Assembly (NCBI RefSeq): GCF_014197855.1
Contig: NZ_JACIGJ010000011.1
Span: 62,001 to 126,000, forward strand
Direction of reading: 5' to 3'
DNA from: Roseospira marina
GTDB lineage: Bacteria > Pseudomonadota > Alphaproteobacteria > Rhodospirillales > Rhodospirillaceae
Length of the DNA stretch: 64,000 nt
The number at the start of each line of letters is the position of its first letter. Within the stretch, counting starts at the first letter, position 1. Positions 39,621 through 50,044 of the stretch are shown piece after piece. A model generated the notes under the pieces. It was not told the origin of the DNA. It did not search any database and worked only from the letters and a program-made list of their open reading frames with translations. A program made the translations under genes and the position numbers.

Positions 39621-41238
39621 CGTACAAGGTCTCGACGGTGATCGTGGGGACACCCCGTTCGGTGGCGTACCGCTCCGTATTGCGGCGGGCCTTACCCCGA
39701 ACGAAGAACGGAATTTTGTGCAGTTCGCGCTCGGCGTCGGCGGACCAGACAGGCGCGTCCACGACGCCCACGCCGGAGTCGGCGGCGGTGGGGATGGAGG
39801 CGGACTCGGTCGAGGATGAATCGGCCACGGACTCGGTGGATGGAGAGTCGGAGGCAGGTGATGCGCCCGACGCGGACGGTCGGGCGGCGGAGGCGGACGC
39901 CAGGTGGGAGGGCCCGGCGTCACCGTGGAACTCGAAATCCTCCCGGAACATGCCCAGAAGGTGCTCTTCCAAGCCCATCATCAGCGGATGGACCCAGGTG
40001 TCGAACAGCACGTTGGCCCCTTCCACCCCCATCTGCGGGGCGTGACGGGCCGGAAAGTCCTGCACATGCACGGGCGCCGAGATGACGGCGCAGGGCACGC
40101 CCAGACGCTTGGCGACATGGCGCTCCATCTGGGTGCCGAGCACCAGGTCGGGGCGCAGGTCGGCGATGGCGCTTTCGACCTCCAGGTAGTCGTCGGAGAT
40201 CACCGGCTCCACGCCGTAGGCCTTGGCGGCGGCGCGGATGTCGCGCGCGAACTCCCGCACGTAGGTGCCGAGCCCGACCACCTCGAAACCCATTTCCTCG
40301 GTCGCCACCCGCGCGGCGGCGAGGGCGTGGGTGGCGTCCCCGAACACGAAGACGCGCTTACCGGTAAGGTAGGTGCTGTCGACCGAGCGGGAATACCACG
40401 GCAAGCGGGGCGTCAAAGACGCCAGAGTCGGCTCCGGATCGAGGCCCGCCAGTTCGGCCACCTCGCGCACGAAGTCCCGCGTGGCGCCGACGCCGATCGG
40501 CACCGCGTGGGTGCGCGGCTGGCGGAACGTCTTCTCCAGCCAGCGGGCGGCGGTATCCGCGACTTCGGGGTACAGCACGACATTAAAGTCGGCCTCGCCC
40601 AGGCGGGCCAAATCGGCCGGTCGCGCGCCCATCGGCGCCACGACGTTGATCTGGACGCCCAGGCTCTCCAGCAGCCTGCGGACCTCATACACATCATCGC
40701 GATGCCGAAAGCCCAGCGCCACCGGCCCGAGGATGTTGCACGACGGGGCCTGCCCCTCCGGACGCGCCGGACGGTCCGCACCGGCGGCCGGCGCCATCGG
40801 TCCGGCCATGGCGCGCGTCAGGTGGTAGAACGTCTCCGACGCGCCCCAGGTCTCCTTGCGCTGATACGACGGCAGATCGAGCGGCACGACCGGGATCGGC
40901 AGCCCGAGCGTTTTTGCCAAGCCACCGGGATCGTCCTGCAGCAGCTCCGCGGTACAGGAGGAGCCGACCAGCAGCGCCTCCGGCCGGAACCGCTCGTAAG
41001 CGGCGATGGCCGAGGACTTGAACAGATCGGCGGTGTCCCGCCCGAGATCGCGGGCCTGGAACGTCGTGTAGCTGACCGCCGGCCGGGCCGGGCGGCGTTC
41101 GATCATGGTGAACAGCAGATCGGCATACGTATCGCCCTGCGGCGCGTGCAGAACGTAATGCACGCCCTCCATCGCGGTGGCGACGCGAATGGCCCCCACA
41201 TGGGGCGGCCCTTCGTATGTCCAGACGGACAGACGCAT
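39595..41238 (-). CDS. bchB: BchB, dark protochlorophyllide reductase subunit B
   Basis: NifK-like subunit forming, with BchN, the substrate site of light-independent protochlorophyllide reductase. The protein has 547 residues. Asp36 (QGDTYAD) is the unusual fourth ligand of the NB cluster known from this family, and [14 protein letters not shown] and PVIPVDLPSYQ-type motifs (here [12 protein letters not shown]) are present. The conserved C-terminal domain ([15 protein letters not shown]) is joined to the core by a Ser/Ala/Asp-rich linker of about 55 residues (442-497), longer and more low-complexity than usual. It starts five bases after bchN ends. Confidence 0.96.
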
Positions 41239-41242
41239 AATC

Positions 41243-43194
<1,952 letters not shown>

Positions 43195-43428
43195 GGTTGT
43201 CTCAACCCTCCTGCTGAGAGCCTCCGACGCGGATGCGCGGTCAATGGACGAACCGCGTCCAGCAGACCCGCGTCCAGCACTGCTGCGCCGTCAGACGTGT
43301 TCTTTTTATTCGGGGAACGGGATCGTCACGAAATCCCTAGGGCCACGGATCCGGCTCTCCCGGCCGACGCGCCCCCCCCTGACTCCTCTCGTTCCATCCT
43401 CGGTGACTCTATGGGGACGGGCCGAACG

Positions 43429-43446
43429 TGTCAACTAAACAAGACG
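43429..43446. promoter_or_regulatory. PpsR-type operator 1 (bchF side)
   Basis: TGT-N12-ACG: TGTCAACTAAACAAGACG. It departs from the known PpsR/CrtJ consensus TGT-N12-ACA in the last base. A minus-strand -35-like TTGACA is embedded in it. Confidence 0.55.
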
Positions 43447-43462
43447 TCAATTCCTATTGACA
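43445..43462. promoter_or_regulatory. PpsR-type operator 2
   Basis: CGTCAATTCCTATTGACA contains the perfect dyad GTCAAT-TCCT-ATTGAC and ends in the consensus ACA; only the first base of TGT differs. It shares two bases with operator 1, so the centres are 16 bp apart, which would suit cooperative binding of adjacent dimers. Confidence 0.7.
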
Positions 43463-43706
43463 AACACCGGCACCTGGGCTGAGGTGGAGTAGCGTTCGAT
43501 GTCGTGCCGGTTGCACGCGCGCGCATTTCTTGGTCAATTGATCCGTTAGATGCCAGGAGAACAACGCCACCCCCCGTATGCACGAAAGTGAGCACAGCGA
43601 TCGCGGGCTCGGACATGAGCCTGGGAGGGATCGTGGTGACGGTGGGATTAAGATAGGCGGCTTGGCCAACAACACGGGGACCGGACCAAGAGAGGGGTGC
43701 GTCGTC

Positions 43707-44768
43707 ATGACCGGAATAGGGCGCCGAAGCATACGCATGGGGTTTTGGACCGCGGATCTACCCGTCGATCTGGAGCCCCGGGGATTGACCCGGCCTTGGC
43801 CGCGGCATCAGGCAGAGGAGTTTTGGGCTCCGCGCGGCGTCGACCGAACAGGCGATGACCGAAACGCGGAGGCGCGTCGCGGTTGGGGACCGCGCGCGGC
43901 CGGGAGTCCGGACCACGACACCGCCGATACCGGAGCGCCACGTTGGTCGTTACAAGCTCGGGAGGGTAGCGCCTTGGCGAGCGTCATCGAAGGGGATGTC
44001 ATTCCCCGACTGGTTTTGGCGCACCGCCATGGCCCGTCGGCCGGGCAGGCCATTGTTCGCGGGGTCCTGGATCACCTGGGGCGCAGCGTAGGGCCGAACG
44101 CCGACGGGACGCCGGTGGATGCGTTCTCGCGCTGTATCGTGAGCGGCGACCCGGACCGGGCGTTGCTCGTGGTGCGCGATCTGGAAGCGCGTGGGGTGTC
44201 CTTCGAAGCCCTGTGCGATGGCTTGCTGGAACCGACGGCCGCCCTGCTGGAGGCCTTCTGGGTCAGCGATGCCTATGATTTTTCGGACCTGACCGTCGCG
44301 CTCGGGCGTTTGCAATGGATCTTGCACGAGTTGGAACGGGACGTCGGGCCGGATGAGGAACTGCATGGCGTCGGGCACCGCATGGTGCTGGCGACGGTGC
44401 CGGAGGAACGCCACCCGTTCGGGGTGTCGCTGGCTTCGGCGATGTTTCATCGCGCCGGCTGGGACGTGACGGACGCGCTGGTTCCCGAGTCCCGGGCCAC
44501 GCTGCTGTCCCTGGTCGCCGAAGATGCCTATCCCGTCATCGCTTTATGGGTCGGGCGGCCATGCCACCTGACCGGTCTACCGGCGCTGATCGATCAATTG
44601 AGGCGGGCGTCGATGAACCCGTGCTCGCGGATTCTCGTGGTCGGGCCGCCCTGCGGCGGTCCGGCGGAAAGCCTCGCCCATTTGGGTGCAGACGCTGTGG
44701 CTGAAACCGCTCTGGAGGCGGTCGAACGGGCGGAGGAACTGCTCGTCGGCGTCCTGGAGCAAGACTGA
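43707..44768 (+). CDS. aerR: AerR/PpaA-type cobalamin-binding photosynthesis regulator
   Basis: Cytoplasmic regulator of 353 residues of the AerR/PpaA family; in Rhodobacter it binds B12 and modulates CrtJ/PpsR. After an Arg-rich variable N-terminus of about 85 residues, the helical part has FWVSDAYDFSDLTVALGRLQ (near 184-203) and the cobalamin fold has EERHPFGVSLASAMFHRAGW with His236 and Gly239 in the position of the cobalt-ligating HxxG. The ATG at 43707 was selected with GAGGGG ten bases before it. It is followed 43 bases later by ppsR, the expected partner. The N-terminus is longer than in Rhodobacter, or the true start lies further in. Confidence 0.88.
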   Translation: MTGIGRRSIRMGFWTADLPVDLEPRGLTRPWPRHQAEEFWAPRGVDRTGDDRNAEARRGWGPRAAGSPDHDTADTGAPRWSLQAREGSALASVIEGDVIPRLVLAHRHGPSAGQAIVRGVLDHLGRSVGPNADGTPVDAFSRCIVSGDPDRALLVVRDLEARGVSFEALCDGLLEPTAALLEAFWVSDAYDFSDLTVALGRLQWILHELERDVGPDEELHGVGHRMVLATVPEERHPFGVSLASAMFHRAGWDVTDALVPESRATLLSLVAEDAYPVIALWVGRPCHLTGLPALIDQLRRASMNPCSRILVVGPPCGGPAESLAHLGADAVAETALEAVERAEELLVGVLEQD

Positions 44769-44811
44769 GCATGCGGGTCCGATCGGGGCTCCCGCATGGG
44801 CGAGGGGATTT

Positions 44812-46281
44812 GTGCACCAGTTCAGCGCGCCAAGAACCTCCTTGGGAGACCTCGACGCCGATTTGGCGGCCAAGGTCATTACGGCATCGGCCGATGTCTC
44901 GCTGATCCTGGACGAATCCGGCATTGTTCGGGATGTCGCGTTCGGAAAGCCCGACTTTCTGGCGGGCGGCGCGGGGGCTTGGCTGGGCCGCCCCTGGGCC
45001 GAAACGGTCAGCGAGGACAGCCGACCCAAGGTGACCGCTCTGCTCAACGACGCCCTGGCCGACATCCCGACGGCGTGGCGCCAGATCACCTATCCCGCCG
45101 GCGAAGGAGCCGATATCCCGGTTCTGTACACCGCCATCCGGCTCGCGGCGCCCGGGCGCTCCGGAACGGGAGTCGGGACCGGTGATCAATCTGGCGGCAC
45201 GCGGGTCGTGGCGATCGGGCGCGACCTGCGCTCCGTCGCGACCATGCAGCAGCGGCTGCTGATCGCCCAGCAGACCGTCGAGCGCGACTACAACCGTCTA
45301 CGCCACTTGGAAACCCGCTACCGGCTGCTGTTCAAGCTGTCGTCGGAGGCGGTGCTGTTCGTCGATTCGGCCTCGCGACGCATCATTGAGGCGAATCCCA
45401 CCGCCCACGAGGTGTTCGGTGACACCGGCCGGAGTCTCGTCGGCCGGGTGTTCCCGCACGGCATCGAGGCCGAGGACGCCGACGCCATCGAAACCCTCCT
45501 CGCCAGCGTCCGCGCCATTGGACGCGGCGAGGACGTGATCGTGCGGCTGGGGCCCGCCAAACGCGAGGTCATGGTTTCGGCGGCGCTGTTCCGGTTCGAG
45601 CGCACCGTACAGTTTCTTGTGCGGCTGGCGCCCCGGGTCGTGGGCACCGACGGCACCCTGGTCACCAACGCCCGCGCCCGCGTGCTGGACGTTGTGGACA
45701 GCGCGCCTGACGGCATCGTGGTCACCGACCTGGACGGGGTCATCCTGTCGGCCAACACCGCCTTTCTGGACTATGCGCAGGTCGCCACCGAGGCGCAGGT
45801 GCGGGGCCGCCCACTCGGCCGCTTTATTGGGCGCCAGGGCGTTGACATGCCCCCGCTGATCGCCAACCTGCGGGAGCTGGAGACGGTGCGGCAGTTCTCC
45901 ACCGTGGTGCACGGCGACGTCGGCGCCAGCACACCGGTGGAAATCTCGGCGGTCGCCGTCCCGCACGCCGACCGGCCATGCCTGGGCTTCATTGTGCGCG
46001 CCGCCTCGCAGCGTGACGGTGTCGGGGAAAGCGGAGTCGCCGCCGTAACCGTGCCGCGCTCGGTGGAGCAGCTTACCGAACTGGTCGGCCGCGTCTCTTT
46101 GAAGGAGATCATTCGCGAGACCAACGACATGATCGAGAAGCTGTGCATCCAGGCGGCCCTGGAGCTGACCGGCGACAACCGCGCCTCCGCCGCCGAGATG
46201 CTTGGTCTCAGCCGCCAAAGTCTGTACGTGAAGCTGCGGCGCTACAACCTTGGCGACCTCTCTCCTCACGACTCAACGTGA
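44812..46281 (+). CDS. ppsR: PpsR/CrtJ, redox-responsive repressor of photosynthesis genes
   Basis: DNA-binding repressor of 489 residues. Parts in order: N-terminal PAS about 15-140 (ITASADVSLILDESGIVRDV), coiled linker 141-170, PAS1 about 170-275, PAS2 about 290-397 (SAPDGIVVTDLDGVILSANT), then a Fis-type helix-turn-helix (TGDNRASAAEMLGLSRQSLY, 453-472). Cys445 (IEKLCIQAALE) corresponds to the reactive Cys next to the DNA-binding domain in CrtJ/PpsR; the only other Cys is Cys390 in PAS2, and PAS1 has none. The start is GTG 44812 with GAGGGG five bases before it; it also aligns with the N-termini of relatives. Predicted operators are in front of bchF/aerR and bchG. Confidence 0.94.
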   Translation: MHQFSAPRTSLGDLDADLAAKVITASADVSLILDESGIVRDVAFGKPDFLAGGAGAWLGRPWAETVSEDSRPKVTALLNDALADIPTAWRQITYPAGEGADIPVLYTAIRLAAPGRSGTGVGTGDQSGGTRVVAIGRDLRSVATMQQRLLIAQQTVERDYNRLRHLETRYRLLFKLSSEAVLFVDSASRRIIEANPTAHEVFGDTGRSLVGRVFPHGIEAEDADAIETLLASVRAIGRGEDVIVRLGPAKREVMVSAALFRFERTVQFLVRLAPRVVGTDGTLVTNARARVLDVVDSAPDGIVVTDLDGVILSANTAFLDYAQVATEAQVRGRPLGRFIGRQGVDMPPLIANLRELETVRQFSTVVHGDVGASTPVEISAVAVPHADRPCLGFIVRAASQRDGVGESGVAAVTVPRSVEQLTELVGRVSLKEIIRETNDMIEKLCIQAALELTGDNRASAAEMLGLSRQSLYVKLRRYNLGDLSPHDST

Positions 46282-46374
46282 GAGCAGTCGCCCCGCCCCC
46301 TTCCCGCGCTCCCGAGTCGGCTCGGGCGGCCCTTCGGACCCCATTTCGACGGGTCCCGGGGCGCGAGTCGTGAG

Positions 46375-46392
46375 TGTCAGTTTGGATTGACG
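46375..46392. promoter_or_regulatory. PpsR-type operator before bchG
   Basis: TGTCAGTTTGGATTGACG has TGTCA and its near-mirror TGACG at the TGT-N12-ACA spacing; one base departs from consensus. It lies five bases before the bchG ATG at 46398, placing it over the ribosome-binding area and probably downstream of any promoter. Confidence 0.6.
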
Positions 46393-46397
46393 CAACC

Positions 46398-47315
46398 ATG
46401 GCCTCCACCTACTGTCCGCCCATGCAACGCATCCAGCCGTCCGCGATCCTTGAGGTGATGCATCCCGTCACGTGGTTCGCGCCCATGTGGGCCTTCACCT
46501 GCGGCATCGTGTCGTCGGGACACCCCGTCGCACCCAACCTTTTGGTGATTCTGGGCGGTGTATTGCTCGCGGGTCCCCTGGTCTGCGGCACCAGCCAGGT
46601 GGTCAACGACTGGTTCGACCGCCATGTCGACGCCATCAATGAGCCGGACCGGCCGATCCCCTCCGGGCGGATTCCCGGACGCTGGGGCCTGTATCTGTCT
46701 TTCATCATGACCGGCCTGTCGCTGGCGCTGGCCTGGGTGCTGGGAATCTGGGTGCTGTACGCCGGCCTGTTCGGGCTCGCGCTGGCCTGGGCCTATTCCA
46801 TGCCCCCGTTCCGGTTGAAGCTGAACGGCTGGTGGGGCAACGGCGCCGTGGGCCTGTGCTATGAAAGCCTGCCATGGTTCACCGGGGCGGCCATCATGAC
46901 CGCGGGCCTACCGCACTGGGGCATTATCGCGCTGGCCGTTCTGTACGGCATCGGCGCCCACGGCATCATGACCCTGAACGACTTCAAGGCCATCGAAGGC
47001 GACACCCAACTCGGCGTGCGGACGCTGCCGGTGCAGCTCGGCGCCGACGGGTCGGCGCGCGTGGCCTGCTGGGTCATGGCCCTTCCGCAGGTGGTGGTCA
47101 TCGGCCTCCTGCTGTCCTGGGGACACCCCTGGCACGCGCTGGCCATTGTCGGCCTGCTGGTGGTGCAGGGCCTGCTCATGGTGTGGTTCCTGAGGGACCC
47201 GGTGAAGAACGCGCGCGGCTACAGCGGCATCGGCGTGCCCTTCTATGTGTCCGGTATGATGATCAGCGCCTTTGCGCTGCGGTTCGATCCCATGATCGCG
47301 AGCGCCCTGTCATGA
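46398..47315 (+). CDS. bchG: BchG, bacteriochlorophyll synthase
   Basis: UbiA-family membrane prenyltransferase of 305 residues that esterifies bacteriochlorophyllide with geranylgeranyl (or phytyl) diphosphate. Both Asp-rich motifs are seen: NDWFDRHVDAINEPDRPIPS and NDFKAIEGDTQLGVRTLPV. The N-terminal LEVMHPVTWFAPMWAFTCG matches the family. The ATG at 46398 is preferred over the upstream GTG at 46374 because the latter lies in the operator. The stop overlaps the next gene (ATGA). Confidence 0.95.
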   Translation: MASTYCPPMQRIQPSAILEVMHPVTWFAPMWAFTCGIVSSGHPVAPNLLVILGGVLLAGPLVCGTSQVVNDWFDRHVDAINEPDRPIPSGRIPGRWGLYLSFIMTGLSLALAWVLGIWVLYAGLFGLALAWAYSMPPFRLKLNGWWGNGAVGLCYESLPWFTGAAIMTAGLPHWGIIALAVLYGIGAHGIMTLNDFKAIEGDTQLGVRTLPVQLGADGSARVACWVMALPQVVVIGLLLSWGHPWHALAIVGLLVVQGLLMVWFLRDPVKNARGYSGIGVPFYVSGMMISAFALRFDPMIASALS

Positions 47316-48760
47316 CATCCGAACGCGGCCCGGGCATGAGCTGGCTGTCCATCGCCCGGCTGGGGCTGGTGCAGGCCGCCCTGGGGGCCATGGTCGTGCT
47401 GACGACCTCCACCTTCAACCGGGTGATGGTGGTCGAGTTGGGCCTGGCCGCGATGGTGCCCGGCGCCCTGGTCGCGCTGCGGGAGGGGCTTCAGTTCCTG
47501 CGCCCACGCTGGGGCCACGGCTCCGACGTGGGAGGCCGGCGCACACCGTGGATCCTCGGCGGCATGGGCCTGCTGGCCCTGGGCGTCACCGGCGCCGGCC
47601 TGTCCACGGCCTGGATCAGCACCGAGCCGACCCTGGGCCTGATCGCCGCCGTCGCGTCTTATGTGGTGATCGGCATCGGCGTGGGGGCTGGCGGCACCAA
47701 CCTCCTCGCCCTGCTGGCCAAGCAGGTCGGACCGGAGCGCCGCGCCCCGGCCGTCACGATCGTGTGGCTGATGATGTTCGTGGGCTTCATCGTGGCTTCG
47801 GCCACGGCGGGTGCCGTGCTCGACCTGGGCCCGGCCAGCGGCGCGCCCGCCGACGCCGACACCTATTCGCCCGAGCGCCTGGTCTGGGTGACGGCCAGCG
47901 TATGCGCGGTGGCGTTCCTGGTGTGTGTCGCGGCCCTGTGGGGCGTGGAGCGGCGCCCGACACCCAAGCCGACGGCCGCCGCCACGGCGGAACCGACCGG
48001 CGCCCCCGACGCGGACGCCTCGGCCGGCACGCCCGGCTTTCTGGAGACGCTGGCGGACGTCTGGCACGAGCCCGAGTCCCGCCGGTTCGCGCTGTTCGTG
48101 TTCGTCTCCATGTTCGCCTACAATATGCAGGACCTGATCCTGGAGCCCTTCGCCGGGGCCGCCTTCGACTACACCGTCGGCCAGTCCACGCAATTGACGG
48201 CCAACCAGCACGGCGGTGCCGTGGCCGGCATGCTGCTGGTCGGATTCCTGGCCAGCCGCCGCGCGCTGGGCGGCGGCCACCGCCGGGCCCTGCAGTGGTG
48301 GACCGTCGGCGGCTGTATCGCCTCCGCCCTCACCCTCGGCGGGTTGGCGCTCTCCGGCCAATTCCTGGGCACCTGGCCGTTCCGCCTCAACGTGATCCTG
48401 ATGGGGTTGGCGACCGGCGGCTTCACCGTCGCGGCCGTCAGTTCCATGATGGGGCTGGCCGGGGCCGGCACCGCCAACCGCGAGGGCATCCGCATGGGTG
48501 TCTGGGGCGCAGCGCAGGCCGTGGCCTTCGCCCTGGGCAGCTTCGTTGGCACCCTGGTGGCCGACCTCTCACACCTGATCTTCGACGCCATGGCGGACGC
48601 CTACGGTATCGTGTTCCTGATGGAGGCCGTCCTGTTCCTCGTCGCGGCCGTCCTGGCCGCCCGCGTCGGCACCAGCGGCGGCGCGGCAACGAGCCGGACG
48701 GACGACGCCGGCGCGCGCGCCGGTCTGGCCTCCGTCGCCGAAAACCAACTGGGAACCTGA
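47312..48760 (+). CDS. PucC-family membrane transporter (Bch2/ORF428-like)
   Basis: Twelve-segment membrane protein of 482 residues in the PucC/LhaA branch, sitting between bchG and bchP as in Rhodobacter (often called bch2 or ORF428). Motifs: VLTTSTFNRVMVVELGLAAMVPG, LREGLQFLRPRWGHGSDVGG, NMQDLILEPFAGAAFDYTVGQSTQ and AAVSSMMGLAGAGTANREGIRMGVWGAAQA. It has an Ala/Thr-rich cytoplasmic loop near 215-240. It probably handles pigment delivery or light-harvesting assembly, by analogy with LhaA. It is translationally coupled to bchG. Confidence 0.93.
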   Translation: MTSERGPGMSWLSIARLGLVQAALGAMVVLTTSTFNRVMVVELGLAAMVPGALVALREGLQFLRPRWGHGSDVGGRRTPWILGGMGLLALGVTGAGLSTAWISTEPTLGLIAAVASYVVIGIGVGAGGTNLLALLAKQVGPERRAPAVTIVWLMMFVGFIVASATAGAVLDLGPASGAPADADTYSPERLVWVTASVCAVAFLVCVAALWGVERRPTPKPTAAATAEPTGAPDADASAGTPGFLETLADVWHEPESRRFALFVFVSMFAYNMQDLILEPFAGAAFDYTVGQSTQLTANQHGGAVAGMLLVGFLASRRALGGGHRRALQWWTVGGCIASALTLGGLALSGQFLGTWPFRLNVILMGLATGGFTVAAVSSMMGLAGAGTANREGIRMGVWGAAQAVAFALGSFVGTLVADLSHLIFDAMADAYGIVFLMEAVLFLVAAVLAARVGTSGGAATSRTDDAGARAGLASVAENQLGT

Positions 48761-48850
48761 GCCTGCCGCCTCCCGGGCTTAGGGGTCTGGATGGCGGAAG
48801 CTTCATGCATCAAAACGGCACAACGTATTCGAACGGAAAGGGGACTGGTC

Positions 48851-50044
48851 GTGGTGGATACCGTGGACGTGGTGGTTGTCGGCGGGGGCCCGGCGGGCGC
48901 CACGGCGGCGTGGGATCTGGCGCAAAAGGGACGCTCGGTCGTTCTGCTGGACCGTGAAAGCCGCATCAAGCCCTGTGGCGGCGCCATTCCGCCGCGCGCC
49001 ATGAAGGACTTCGCCATCCCCGAGTCCAAGCTGGTCTGCACGGTCAAGGGCGCGCGTATCGTCTCCCCGACCGCGCGCATGATCGACATGCCGATCCTGA
49101 GCGGCTACGTCGGCATGGTGGACCGTAAGTCGTTTGATCCCTGGCTGCGCGAGCGCGCCGCCGCCGCCGGTGCCGACCGTCGCGTGGGCACCTACCAGCG
49201 TATCGAGCGCGACACCGACGGCACCGCCGTGGTGGTCTACAGGCCCCAGGGCACCGATGCCGCGCCCGAGCGCATCCGCACCCGGGCCGTGATCGGCGCC
49301 GACGGGGCGCGTTCCGTCATCGCCAGCAAGGAAATTCCGGGCGGCGAAGAGCGGCCGATGGTGGTCGCCTACCACGAGATCGTGAAGGCGCCGGAGCCGG
49401 GCACCGCGCCGGGCTACGACCCGGAACGCTGCGACGTGTACTACGACGGCACCATCTCGCCCGACTTCTACGGCTGGATCTTCCCGCACGGCGACACCGT
49501 CAGCATCGGCATGGGCACCGAGAAGAAGGGCGTGGACCTGCGCGCCGCGACGGCGGAGCTGCGCCGCCGGTCCGGCCTCGACAAGGTCGAGACCCTGCGT
49601 TACGAAGGGGCACCGATCCCGCTTAAGCCGATGAAGAAATGGGACAACGGCAAGGACGTGGTGCTGGCCGGCGATGCTGCCGGCGTGGTGGCCCCGGCCT
49701 CGGGCGAAGGCATCTACTACGCCATGTGCGGCGGCCGTCTGGCCGGCGAGGCGGTGGATGCCATGCTGCGCACCGGAAAGGCGGTGCATCTTGCGGACGC
49801 CCGCAAGCGCTTCATGAAGGAGCACGGCCGCGTGTTCTGGATTCTCGGTATGATGCAGAATTTCTGGTATAAGAACGACAAGCGCCGCGAGCGCTTCGTG
49901 TCCATGTGCGAAGATCCCGATGTCCAGCGGTTGACCTGGGAAGCGTACATGAACAAGGCTCTGGTCCGGACGAGCCCGCTGGCACACGTGCGCATCTTCC
50001 TGAAGGACGTGGCGCATCTGCTCGGACTGGTGAAAGCAACATGA
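48851..50044 (+). CDS. bchP: BchP, geranylgeranyl reductase
   Basis: Flavoprotein of 397 residues that reduces the geranylgeranyl tail of bacteriochlorophyll to phytyl in three steps. The FAD dinucleotide motif VVVVGGGPAGATAAWDLAQ starts at about residue 7, followed by LLDRESRIKPCGGAIPPRAM, VIGADGARS and VLAGDAAGVVAPASGEGIYYAM. The GTG at 48851 with AAAGGGG seven bases upstream gives the usual length; the open frame begins at 48791 without support. The stop overlaps tspO (ATGA). Confidence 0.95.
   Translation: MVDTVDVVVVGGGPAGATAAWDLAQKGRSVVLLDRESRIKPCGGAIPPRAMKDFAIPESKLVCTVKGARIVSPTARMIDMPILSGYVGMVDRKSFDPWLRERAAAAGADRRVGTYQRIERDTDGTAVVVYRPQGTDAAPERIRTRAVIGADGARSVIASKEIPGGEERPMVVAYHEIVKAPEPGTAPGYDPERCDVYYDGTISPDFYGWIFPHGDTVSIGMGTEKKGVDLRAATAELRRRSGLDKVETLRYEGAPIPLKPMKKWDNGKDVVLAGDAAGVVAPASGEGIYYAMCGGRLAGEAVDAMLRTGKAVHLADARKRFMKEHGRVFWILGMMQNFWYKNDKRRERFVSMCEDPDVQRLTWEAYMNKALVRTSPLAHVRIFLKDVAHLLGLVKAT

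Larger units (their letters stand above)
43195..43706. other. Divergent control region bchF / aerR
   Basis: This 512-base region separates the leftward bch operon from aerR-ppsR. It contains the paired PpsR-type sites at 43429-43462. On the minus strand TTGACA (43434-43429) overlaps the first site and a poor -10 (ATAGAG, 43412-43407) follows after 16 bases. A TCAATTGA palindrome is at 43534-43541. An upstream in-frame ATG for aerR at 43578 has no ribosome site. Confidence 0.7.

Noticed and set aside
43511-43539. TTGCAC-N17-TCAATT as the aerR promoter
   Set aside because: The -10 matches only half of the consensus; too weak to list as a feature.
44686-44811. Earlier in-frame start for PpsR inside aerR
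   Set aside because: The frame there is the shadow of the aerR end; relatives begin at the position of the GTG at 44812, which has a good ribosome site.
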